From contig JAOAGV010000038.1 of NCBI GenBank assembly GCA_026415575.1, forward strand, positions 1 through 36,440: a stretch of DNA of 36,440 bases, in the 5' to 3' direction. Of the stretch, positions 1-7,164 are shown piece after piece (position 1 is the first letter of the stretch; every line of letters begins with the position of its first letter). Origin of the DNA: Candidatus Sumerlaeia bacterium (GTDB lineage: Bacteria; Sumerlaeota; Sumerlaeia; JADFCW01). The position numbers were made by a program, and so were the translations under genes. The notes beneath the pieces were generated by a model. That model was not told where the DNA came from, searched no databases, and saw nothing but the letters and a program-made list of their open reading frames with translations.

Positions 1-421
1 GTCCAAGACATCCGTTTCAGACAGCACCGCCTATTTCGCATGATACTGGGTGTAAAAGTTAGAAGGATCACTCGGCCTGTCAAGCGAAAAAATGCGGTCA
101 TCGGTATTGTGCACATCATTGATTTTTCAGGATATTGCTTTACGCAAAAGCAGAAAAATGCAAATCGTATTAATTTTTAGTCAGCCTCGAAGGAATCGAA
201 TCTCGTGTTCTCGAGCAGGCAACTATCTGGCTGGGTTTTCGCTGGGCTCATTTGTTTGCTTTGCCTTTTTGCGCGAGAGGTTCCATCAGAAATATGCCGA
301 TTGACATGGAATTCTTGAAAATGCGCGCCGGATGGCTCCGGCGCGTTTCTTTGCTTGCCCTCCAGCGGGAGAGAGGATAAAGAAGGTTTTGAGTTTGGCG
401 ACACTCGGGAGGAGGTCGCTC
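1..421. other. 5' spacer without a recognisable gene
   Basis: I see no supportable coding region here. A short open frame on the plus strand has no family resemblance and no ribosome binding site. The only clear signal is the terminator-like hairpin at 324-352. A TTGACA hexamer at 301-306 has no matching -10 box at normal spacing. Confidence 0.5.
324..352 (+). terminator. Rho-independent terminator-like hairpin
   Basis: A perfect 8-bp stem is formed by CGCGCCGG (324-331) and CCGGCGCG (338-345) around a 6-nt loop, followed by TTTCTTT. It would end a plus-strand transcript entering from upstream of the window, or act as an attenuator before the pseudopilin gene. Confidence 0.6.
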
Positions 422-1027
422 GTGATTCCGGCAAATGTGCGGCGCGCTTTTACCCTCATCGAACTTCTGATTGTAGTCGCCATCATCGCGATTCTTGCCG
501 CCATTGCCATCCCTAATTTTCTCGAAGCCCAGGTGCGGTCGAAAGTCGCGCGCGTGCGCAGCGAAATGCGCTCGCTGGCCGTTGCGCTCGAAGCCTATCG
601 TTGCGACCAACCGGGCTATCCGCCGTTGTTTCTTTCGCCGACCCTTCGTGTGCAGCCGACCAGCGCGCGCTTGCGGCCGCTGACCACGCCCATTGCTTAC
701 ATCACCAGTGTTCCGCTCGATGTCTTCGGACTGGCCAAAGGCAACACCGACCCCAACTACGACGGCTTTGACTACGCCGACGAGGAGTCGGGCAAGCGGT
801 TCTTTACGCCGCCGCACGACTACCAATGGACGTACGGCCATGCATGGATCATGAACAGTCTGGGACCGGACATTATCAATCAGTTTCGCTCGGACCGCGG
901 GCGTTATTGGTTTTTCTATCCCGATATGCTGTATGACCCCACCAACGGGACCATAAGTTACGGCGACATTGTGCGCGCCGGGCCCCGCGGCGAATACTAT
1001 CAGGAATACTATGTCCCTCTCGACTGA
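422..1027 (+). CDS. Type IV pilin-like / type II secretion pseudopilin
   Basis: A 201-residue protein with a prepilin leader: a short basic stretch (N-V-R-R-A) followed by FTLIELLIVVAIIAILAAIA, with cleavage expected between Ala9 and Phe10 and the conserved Glu at mature position 5. A single N-terminal hydrophobic helix is followed by NFLEAQ...RSKVARVRSEMRSL, the amphipathic continuation typical of the prepilin-type N-terminal cleavage/methylation family in PVC and neighbouring phyla. The soluble domain is rich in Tyr, Asp and Pro. GTG at 422 is chosen because GGGAGGAGG (407-415) lies 6 nt upstream; the in-frame ATG at 332 sits inside a terminator hairpin. The protein is presumably processed by a prepilin peptidase and inserted in the inner membrane. 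No pilus assembly genes are nearby, so its machine is unknown. Confidence 0.9.
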   Translation: MIPANVRRAFTLIELLIVVAIIAILAAIAIPNFLEAQVRSKVARVRSEMRSLAVALEAYRCDQPGYPPLFLSPTLRVQPTSARLRPLTTPIAYITSVPLDVFGLAKGNTDPNYDGFDYADEESGKRFFTPPHDYQWTYGHAWIMNSLGPDIINQFRSDRGRYWFFYPDMLYDPTNGTISYGDIVRAGPRGEYYQEYYVPLD

Positions 1028-1302
1028 CGCCGAGGTCGCCGCCGATTGAACTGAAAAGAGTCGTTCTGCCACCGACCTCCGGATGGGCAATATCGGTGGT
1101 TCCCCCCGCGGCATCGGTCGCCGACCGTCAATGTTTGACCGACAGAACCCAATATGAAGACTTCCGGCGTTTTTTCCCTGAAGGAAATTGCGCTTTACAT
1201 TGCCGGTTCTGCAAGGCAGAACCTTTCAGTGGTTGGCCAACAAGCGTCGGCGGGGTGTTTTGGCTCTTGCGCTGGCGCGACCTTGCAGAAAGCGCTTCGG
1301 TC

Positions 1303-2586
1303 ATGGCAAACGAAGGTCTCCTTCCAGCCGATGCCTTGGAGAAAAATGCTCCGCGGCCCATTCCACCTTTGGCCGGTTTCTGGTTTCGACTCGGCGCCCT
1401 CGCGATTGACATTTTTTTGCTCCGCATTGTGTTTCAACTGACCTTTCCATTGTTGCGGACGCCGGCTCTGCAAATGGGCTCATGGTCGGTTTTTCTGGGG
1501 GTTGCGGTTGCCTTCATCTATCTTTTTCTGGCAGAAGGACCGGTCGGCAAAGGGGTAACTGTAGGGAAGGCCATACTGGGAATCCGGACTACCAGTCTGT
1601 TGGGCGAACCATTGTCGCCAGCGGCGGCAGCTGTGCGCGCTGCTCTTCTCATGGTTCTGGCCGTTCCTTTTCTTTGCGCCGAATGGACGGGGCATTTGGT
1701 GCTGTATGGCAACCAGACGGCTATTTTCTTTGCGGCGGGCATAGCCAACGGTCTGGCCCGCGCCTATATTGTTGCCAATGCTTTTTTATGCGTTCTGCAT
1801 CCATTCAAGCAGGGTGTTCATGACCTTGCGGCCGGGTCGCTGGTGTTGCGCGAGGCGGGTGCCCACAATTTGCCGGCGTTCATGGAACAGGCGGCCGTCC
1901 AAGCCAGTTCGCTCCGTCGCCGCGCCCTGCAGGTTTCTGGAATCGCCTTTGCGGCCTTGTCCGCCCTCCATGGGTTTTCGTCTTATCGGCAGATATTTTC
2001 GGCCGATGCCGGAAAGCAAATTGCGTTTATTCAATCTTTTGCCCGGGAATTCCGAAGCGGTCCCTTCGAGCCTTTCTATCAGCCGACGCGATTGGATGTC
2101 GTGCTGAAATGGCTGGCAGAAGACAATCAAACCACGACCGATCCTTTATCGGCGACTGTCGGCAGGCAGACAGAAGCAAACACCCGCCCAACGTCCGACG
2201 CTCATGTCATTGCCATCGTTTTCAGAGCGCGGACCGCTGTTCGACCAGACATTCACTTGAGCAGCGACACGGTAGATTCATTGGCCGGTCGCGCCGTCCG
2301 CTGGTCGGAGCAGCAAATCACGGAGGGATTATATCCATTCGACCGCGAGTCGAGAACTCGGGCCTCTGGCATTTTCCAACCCAAATTCCTTGCCATGGTC
2401 TTTGTTGAACAATGCAACTTGCTGCTATATGGGCAGGAACAGATCATTGCCTCAAAGGTAAAGCCAATGGCAATCCCGGTCGGATTTTACCGATTTGAGA
2501 CAGAACAATGGCTTATGGATAGAGTGAGAGAGACATCGGAGACACTGGAAGAACAAGCAAAAGAAACAATTCAAAATAGAGATTAG
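1303..2586 (+). CDS. RDD family membrane protein
   Basis: About 427 residues. The first ~160 form an RDD domain: PLAGFWFRLGALAIDIFLL supplies the first Arg and Asp, a second hydrophobic span follows (SVFLGVAVAFIYLFLAEG), then GKGVTVGKAILGIRT and a further membrane segment before HPFKQGVHDLAAGSLVL, the usual terminal Asp motif. RDD proteins are integral inner-membrane proteins of mostly unknown role, some linked to ion transport. The C-terminal ~230 residues are a soluble extension I do not recognise. The start is uncertain: the frame is open from 1096, and ATG 1303 is chosen because the RDD domain begins soon after it, but there is no strong ribosome binding site. The next gene, pta, follows after an AT-rich spacer. 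Confidence 0.8.
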   Translation: MANEGLLPADALEKNAPRPIPPLAGFWFRLGALAIDIFLLRIVFQLTFPLLRTPALQMGSWSVFLGVAVAFIYLFLAEGPVGKGVTVGKAILGIRTTSLLGEPLSPAAAAVRAALLMVLAVPFLCAEWTGHLVLYGNQTAIFFAAGIANGLARAYIVANAFLCVLHPFKQGVHDLAAGSLVLREAGAHNLPAFMEQAAVQASSLRRRALQVSGIAFAALSALHGFSSYRQIFSADAGKQIAFIQSFAREFRSGPFEPFYQPTRLDVVLKWLAEDNQTTTDPLSATVGRQTEANTRPTSDAHVIAIVFRARTAVRPDIHLSSDTVDSLAGRAVRWSEQQITEGLYPFDRESRTRASGIFQPKFLAMVFVEQCNLLLYGQEQIIASKVKPMAIPVGFYRFETEQWLMDRVRETSETLEEQAKETIQNRD

Positions 2587-2636
2587 ACCATATAAAAAGA
2601 GATCGAATGTTTTTAGATCATATTGGTCATTAAGAA

Positions 2637-2642
2637 TATAAT
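2637..2642 (+). promoter_or_regulatory. Possible -10 box upstream of pta
   Basis: A perfect TATAAT hexamer lies in the short AT-rich spacer ahead of pta. The best -35 match is poor (TTTAGA at 2612-2617, 19-bp spacing), so this is only a candidate; the sharp AT-rich shift in a GC-rich genome supports a promoter here. Confidence 0.35.
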
Positions 2643-2665
2643 GAATAAAAAAGGAGGGATTAAAT

Positions 2666-3658
2666 ATGAATGTAGTTGAAAAAATCGTCACCAAGGCAAA
2701 AGAACGGAAGAAACGCATCGCTATTCCAGAAGCCGGCATTGACACGCGAGTAATTCAAGCTGCACGCAAAACGGCCGACCAAGGCTGGGCGAACCCCATC
2801 CTGATCGGCCGACCTTCGGACATCCAGAAAGTCGCACAAGAAGCCGGAGTGAACGTCTCCGACCTCGCTCAAGTGGACCATACAACGGACCCGCGGCTGG
2901 GCGATTTCGCCGATGAATATAATGTCATCCGCCGAAAAGAAAACCTCAGCAAGGAACAGGCCCTCGAACTGTTTAAAGATCCCTTTTACTTCGCGGCCAT
3001 GCTGCTCCACAAAAACTATGTGGACGGCATTTGCGGCGGAGCCGCTACGGCCACGGCCGATGTTCTGCGCCCCAGTATCAAAATTGTCGGCATGAAGCCG
3101 GGCATCAAGACCGTCTCCAGCTGTTTCATCATGGTGGTGCCCAACTGCGTTCTCGGCGGCGACGGCGTCTATATTTTCGCCGACTGTGCCGTTCTTCCCG
3201 ACCCCACCGCAGAGCAGTTGGCGGACATTGCCATTGCCTCGGCCGATACGGCAAAGACTCTGATTGATTTTGATCCCCGCATTGCCATGCTGTCGTTCTC
3301 GACCAAAGGCAGCGCCGAACACCCGATGGTGGACAAAGTCCGCAAGGCCACGGCGCTGGTAAAGGAGCGCCGGCCCGACCTGCCTGTGGACGGCGAGCTG
3401 CAGGCCGATGCTGCCATTGTCGAGTCGGTTGGCAAGCGCAAGGCGCCGGGCAGCCCGATTGCCGGCAAGGCCAACGTGCTGATCTTCCCCGATCTGAATT
3501 CGGCGAATATCGGCTACAAGCTGGTCCAGCGGTTCACCAATTGCGATGCGCTGGGGCCGATCATTCAGGGTCTGGCGCAACCGGTCAACGACCTGTCCCG
3601 CGGCGCCAGTGTGGACGAAATTGCCATCACCAACGCAATGGTTGCTGCACTGGCCTAA
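2666..3658 (+). CDS. pta: Phosphate acetyltransferase
   Basis: A 330-residue protein matching the short (single-domain) phosphotransacetylase family over its whole length. It interconverts acetyl-CoA and acetyl phosphate in the cytoplasm, feeding acetate production with ATP gain or acetate assimilation. Family hallmarks visible are KKRIAIPEA near the N-terminus, the DGICGGAATATADVLRP segment around residue 116, the SCFIMVVPN stretch, and the C-terminal run DGELQADAAIV ... GKANVLIFPDLNSANIGYK ... GPIIQGL ... NDLSRGAS that forms the CoA site. AAGGAGGG (2651-2658) lies 7 nt before the ATG. No acetate kinase gene lies in the window, so the partner must be elsewhere. It runs tail-to-tail with the RNase H gene, 23 bp apart. 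Confidence 0.97.
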   Translation: MNVVEKIVTKAKERKKRIAIPEAGIDTRVIQAARKTADQGWANPILIGRPSDIQKVAQEAGVNVSDLAQVDHTTDPRLGDFADEYNVIRRKENLSKEQALELFKDPFYFAAMLLHKNYVDGICGGAATATADVLRPSIKIVGMKPGIKTVSSCFIMVVPNCVLGGDGVYIFADCAVLPDPTAEQLADIAIASADTAKTLIDFDPRIAMLSFSTKGSAEHPMVDKVRKATALVKERRPDLPVDGELQADAAIVESVGKRKAPGSPIAGKANVLIFPDLNSANIGYKLVQRFTNCDALGPIIQGLAQPVNDLSRGASVDEIAITNAMVAALA

Positions 3659-3681
3659 GGATCGGTCCACCCGGCTCAGGC

Positions 3682-4395
3682 TCATTCTTTCAGTGCATGG
3701 GCCACAAGGCGGTCGGCCAGCCGGTTTTGCTCGCGGCTGATATGGGCGATGGTGAAGGTGTCGAATTGCCGGATCAGGCGTTGGATGGCAGGCGCGAGCT
3801 GGCGCAAGCCCTCGTTCTTGATCTTGTAGTGGCCGAGCATTTGCCGGACCAGTAGCTCGCTGTCGCTGAACACATGCACTTTGCGCCAGCCTTGTCCGAG
3901 GGCGCACAGCAGTCCCTGCCGTAGGGCTTCGTATTCGGCCACGTTGTTGGTGGCGGGGCCTTCCAGCCGGCGGCTGATTTGCCAAAGCGTATGGCCGGCC
4001 ATGTCGGTGAACACGATGCCGATGGCCGCCGGTCCCGGATTGCCGTGCGAGCCGCCGTCTATAAACATTTTCACGCGTTCGATTTTCACGTCGGGGCCGA
4101 CCGTTGGCGCGTCGGTTGGAAACACCTCGGTTGTGGTGGGCAAGGCGATGTCCGGCTGCGGCGGTTTGCCGGCGTTTGTTTCCTTTTCCAGTTCGCGGAG
4201 AAAGCGGGCGAGGGCGGCAAGTCCCTGCCGCAGCTCAGTGTTGTCCACGCGGGGCAGGCGGTTGGCTACGGTGCTGATGTCGCCATCGGGCTGTGCCAGA
4301 ATCTCTACAATGCGCGAAAGTGGAATGCCGGTTTTTGGCAAACGCAAGGCGGTTTTTGCCAGCTTGGCCAGACTGGGCGAAAGCCGTTCGCTCAT
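3682..4395 (-). CDS. Ribonuclease HI-family protein with N-terminal helical extension
   Basis: A 237-residue protein. Residues ~105-237 form an RNase HI / RVT_3-type domain with all four acidic catalytic positions: Asp113 (FIDGGSHGNPGPAAIG), Glu154 (NNVAEYEAL), Asp178 (FSDSELLV) and Asp228 (NRLADRLV). The family hydrolyses RNA in RNA-DNA hybrids. It resembles the YpeP-like branch rather than E. coli RnhA. The first ~100 residues are a mostly helical region (PSLAKLAKTALRLPKTGIPLSRIVEIL...) plus a Pro/Thr-rich linker; I do not recognise this part. The ATG at 4395 was preferred over upstream in-frame codons because the extra residues look non-conserved; no clear ribosome binding site is seen, so the start is tentative. 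Confidence 0.85.
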   Translation of the reverse strand: MSERLSPSLAKLAKTALRLPKTGIPLSRIVEILAQPDGDISTVANRLPRVDNTELRQGLAALARFLRELEKETNAGKPPQPDIALPTTTEVFPTDAPTVGPDVKIERVKMFIDGGSHGNPGPAAIGIVFTDMAGHTLWQISRRLEGPATNNVAEYEALRQGLLCALGQGWRKVHVFSDSELLVRQMLGHYKIKNEGLRQLAPAIQRLIRQFDTFTIAHISREQNRLADRLVAHALKE

Positions 4396-4886
4396 AACAA
4401 TATGATGCTGACGGGGTTCGTTTGAACGGTCAATGGGAAACTCTCGCGTCTGCGTCCATTGAGAGCATTCAAGGTCATCGCACCCAAAGACGCAAAGCCG
4501 GTAAAAGGGAACCAAGTAATTATATCGGTGGAGGGTCGGGTTCCCCCCGACTGCATCCTAATTCCCTTCCCGCTATGTTCCTTTCGCTTGGACGCAATTT
4601 CGATTTGGACACCGTGGAAGGCGTCCCTCCATATTGCTTTGCGGTTATGCGTGAGGCCGTGCCGTGAATCAGGGCACGAAGACACGAAGAAGCAATGGTG
4701 CTCTGCGTGGCCGGCTGCAGAAAACGCTTTACTCGGTCGCGAAAGCAATCATAGAAGTCGCGTTCAAGGCAGCATGGACCTGCCGCAGCAATAGGACGAA
4801 ATCATGGGGCGGGGGCAACTGCCAGTTGCAGGTTGCCGGACTTTATCTGCAGTCCGCAAAACGCCGCGGAGGAAAAGGAGATTGCC
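4396..4886. other. Repeat-bearing spacer between the RNase H and acyl-CoA ligase genes
   Basis: No supportable gene. It holds one copy of the dispersed hairpin repeat (4523-4631), phrases of the CACGAAGACACGAAG type (4676-4690) and GACGCAAAG (4491-4499), and small hairpins such as GCAACT/AGTTGC (4815-4829). The final 14 bases carry the ribosome binding site of the ligase gene. Confidence 0.5.
4523..4631. repeat. Dispersed intergenic hairpin repeat, copy 2
   Basis: The segment starts TATCGGTGG, contains the hairpin GTCGGG (4535-4540) / CCCGAC (4546-4551), then GCATC, and ends with GGACACCGTGGAA and GCGTCCCTCC. The same ordered blocks occur at 6527-6650, and a shorter version occurs at 1091-1117. 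It is degenerate and noncoding. Confidence 0.55.
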
Positions 4887-6404
4887 GTGGACCTGAAACG
4901 TGCACTCTATGAATCCTGGAAAACCTATGGCTCCAATCCGGCCGTCATTGACGACACGCAACGGCTGACGCTCGATGAGACTTTGCGGCGCGCCGTTGCG
5001 CTCTCGCGCTTGATTGCCCTCAGCGATTCGAGCGAGACGGGCCATGTGGGAATTGTGCTGCCCAATAGCGAATGGTTCGTCGCTGCATTTCTGGGCTGTC
5101 TGGCGGCCGACCGCGCAGCGGTGCCAATCAACTGCTTGCTGTCGCCGCCCGAAGTGGCGTTCATTCTCGATCATGCCCAAGTCCGGCTGGTTCTCACCGC
5201 CTCGCCATTTCGGCCGCTGATGGACGCTGCGCAGCAAAGCGGCGCCGGCGGCATCCAAGCCGTTTATCTCGATGAAATGCTGGCCGCTTTCGGCCCCCAG
5301 CAGATTGCCGCGGCGCTGGCCGCTGCCGACCCAACCGTCCTTGACTCAGGCCAAAGTGATCCCAATCGAACGGCCTGTCTGATTTACACCAGCGGCACGA
5401 CGGGCGTGGCCAAAGGAGTCATGCTGAGCCACCGCAATCTGGTCGCCAACTGCCGGAGCATGCAGCAAGTGTTGGAGATTCGGCCCAGCGACGTTTTCCT
5501 GAGTGTTCTGCCGCTCTTCCACAGCTTTGGATTGTCCACCGCCATGCTGCTTCCCTTGCTGACCGGTTCGAGCATGGTTCTGATGCGGCGGTTCCATCCG
5601 ACAACGGCCATTGAGTTAATCGAGCGCGAGAAGGTAACGTGCCTCTTGATGGTCGCCTCGATGTTTGCGCTCCTGATGCGAACGGGGTCGCGCGAGCCGT
5701 CGCGCCTGCAGAGCGTGCGGATTGCCATATCGGGCGGAGGCCCGCTTCCGCCGTCGCTGGGCGAGGAGTTTCAACGCCGTATCGGCTTTCCCATTTTTCA
5801 AGGCTACGGCCTGACCGAGGCCTCGCCCGTGGTGGCGACCAATCATCCGGGGGCGTGCAAGCCGCTGAGTGTAGGACAGCCGATTCCCGGCGTGCGGGCG
5901 CAGATTCGCGACGATGCCGGACAAGTCCTCCCGCCCGAAGCCACCGGCGACATCTATGTGGCCGGTGACAATGTCATGGAGGGCTACTATCGCAATCCCG
6001 AGGCCACGGCCCAGACCATTGATGCCGACGGGTGGCTGAAAACCGGCGACACGGGCTATCTCGACAGCGATGGCTTTCTGTATGTGACCGGGCGGAAGAA
6101 GGACATGATCATTCTGGGCGGCGAGAAGATTTTTCCGCAGGAAATCGAGCACATCCTGACCACCCATCCGGCCATTGCCGAAGCTGCGGTCGTGGGAATC
6201 AGCGACCCGCTCCGCGGCGAAATGCCCAAGGCGTTCCTCGTGCTCAACGAAGGGGCCACGGTGGACGAGCGGGAATTGCGCGTGTGGTGTGCCGAGCGCA
6301 TGGCCGCCTACAAGATTCCGCGCGAGTTTGAGGTGATTCCTGAATTGCCCAAGAACACGCTGGGCAAGGTCCTGAAGCGGGAGTTGCTGAAACGGGAAGG
6401 ATGA
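4887..6404 (+). CDS. Long-chain fatty-acid--CoA ligase-like AMP-forming synthetase
   Basis: A 505-residue class I adenylate-forming enzyme. It would activate a carboxylic acid with ATP to an acyl-adenylate and transfer it to CoA in the cytoplasm. Motifs in order: LIYTSGTTGVAKGVMLSHRN (P-loop-like AMP-binding motif, ~residue 162), YGLTEASPV (A5), the TGDTGYLDSDGFLYVTGRKKDMI hinge region (A7/A8) and the C-terminal Lys in KNTLGKVLKREL (A10). Overall similarity is to the FadD/acyl-CoA ligase branch; chain length or an alternative substrate cannot be read from the sequence. GTG 4887 is chosen because AAGGAG (4875-4880) is 6 nt upstream, and the frame upstream shows no conserved residues. The gene appears monocistronic, with a long spacer on each side. 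Confidence 0.92.
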   Translation: MDLKRALYESWKTYGSNPAVIDDTQRLTLDETLRRAVALSRLIALSDSSETGHVGIVLPNSEWFVAAFLGCLAADRAAVPINCLLSPPEVAFILDHAQVRLVLTASPFRPLMDAAQQSGAGGIQAVYLDEMLAAFGPQQIAAALAAADPTVLDSGQSDPNRTACLIYTSGTTGVAKGVMLSHRNLVANCRSMQQVLEIRPSDVFLSVLPLFHSFGLSTAMLLPLLTGSSMVLMRRFHPTTAIELIEREKVTCLLMVASMFALLMRTGSREPSRLQSVRIAISGGGPLPPSLGEEFQRRIGFPIFQGYGLTEASPVVATNHPGACKPLSVGQPIPGVRAQIRDDAGQVLPPEATGDIYVAGDNVMEGYYRNPEATAQTIDADGWLKTGDTGYLDSDGFLYVTGRKKDMIILGGEKIFPQEIEHILTTHPAIAEAAVVGISDPLRGEMPKAFLVLNEGATVDERELRVWCAERMAAYKIPREFEVIPELPKNTLGKVLKRELLKREG

Positions 6405-6526
6405 AACCGGCAAGGCGCAGACGAGGCTGTGATGGCACAGCCACCGGGATGCATTAGCGTCATGCAAGGTGCAGAAGGGAAATGCCTTGCGTGATGCTGC
6501 GCGTAGCGTTTGGGGTTTCGACATGA

Positions 6527-6650
6527 TAATCGACGGTCGGGTTTCACCCCGACCGGACTGAATCCGGCCGCATCCATCGGGTTTGGATTAGACCAAATTT
6601 CCGTTCGGACGCCGTGGAAAACGGAGGCCGACGAAGACGTCCCTCCGCAG
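6527..6650. repeat. Dispersed intergenic hairpin repeat, copy 3
   Basis: Hairpin CGGTCGGG (6534-6541) / CCCGACCG (6548-6555), then GCATCC, an AAATTTCCG-like block, GGACGCCGTGGAA and GACGTCCCTCC. The order matches the copy at 4523-4631, with an extra ~15-bp insertion near the end. Confidence 0.55.
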
Positions 6651-6742
6651 GGGTGCATCCCCCGAAATCGGGAGAAGGTTCCCACGAGCGCAAGCAACAC
6701 CGCCGCCTGATGCCGAAAAATCCCCCCGGCACAATGTCGAGG

Positions 6743-6890
6743 GCTTTGGACTGCGGCAGCCATGCTGGCCGCTTTGCTGAAATCGTCCTTTGTCAGACAA
6801 AGCGTCGTTGCTGAGGGGAAAAACCTACGCTTGGCAGATTTGGAACTTGGTACAAAAGAAAGCGGCAGCGTGGCTGCCGCAGTCCAAAGC
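6743..6890. repeat. Paired REP-like hairpins (BIME-like inverted repeat)
   Basis: Left arm 6743-6775 and right arm 6859-6890 are near-perfect reverse complements, differing by one transition and one extra G, separated by 83 bp. Each arm is itself a palindrome; the right one folds as CGGCAGC-GTG-GCTGCCG. The element spans a spacer only. From memory, this hairpin type recurs in PVC genomes and is often mistaken for short genes. Confidence 0.7.
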
Positions 6891-7164
6891 GTTCGCCGAT
6901 TTGTGCATAATGACAAGGGCGCGACCTCGGGCCTTTTCCTTTTCGCCCTTCCAGCCCCAATAAGGCCACAGCATGATCGAACGACCTCTCCCGATTTCGT
7001 GAGAAGACGCCCTTCCGCAGGGTCCATCCATTGAAGCCTTGCATTGGGTCTTTCCAGCGCATTCCAGTTCGACGGCTTTTGCGCCCATTTGTTTTCGCAG
7101 TTGCATTTTCAAACCTGAACCGCCACAGTCTGCCGCGACTCCATAGGGAGGTGGGACAGACTTT

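Larger units (their letters stand above)
6405..7164. other. 760-bp coding-free spacer built from nested repeats
   Basis: No plausible gene. It holds copy 3 of the hairpin repeat (6527-6650), a duplicated GAAGACG...CCGCAGGG block (6633-6652 and 7003-7022), an inverted pair CCCGAAATCGGGAGAAG-like (6661-6677 against 6985-7001), and two REP-like hairpins in inverted orientation (6743-6775 and 6859-6890). The last ~20 bases hold the ribosome binding site (GGGAGGTGGG) of the next gene. Confidence 0.6.

Noticed and set aside
92..304. 70-residue plus-strand open frame near the left edge
   Set aside because: No recognisable family, no ribosome binding site, and no conserved pattern.
301..306. TTGACA as a promoter -35 box for the pseudopilin gene
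   Set aside because: At 16-18 bp downstream the sequence is CGCGCC, with no -10 resemblance, and it lies within the terminator stem.
6743..6890. Short peptides encoded by the REP-like hairpins (for example frames reading ALDCGSHAAAF)
   Set aside because: They are translations of a palindromic repeat, a known source of false gene calls.
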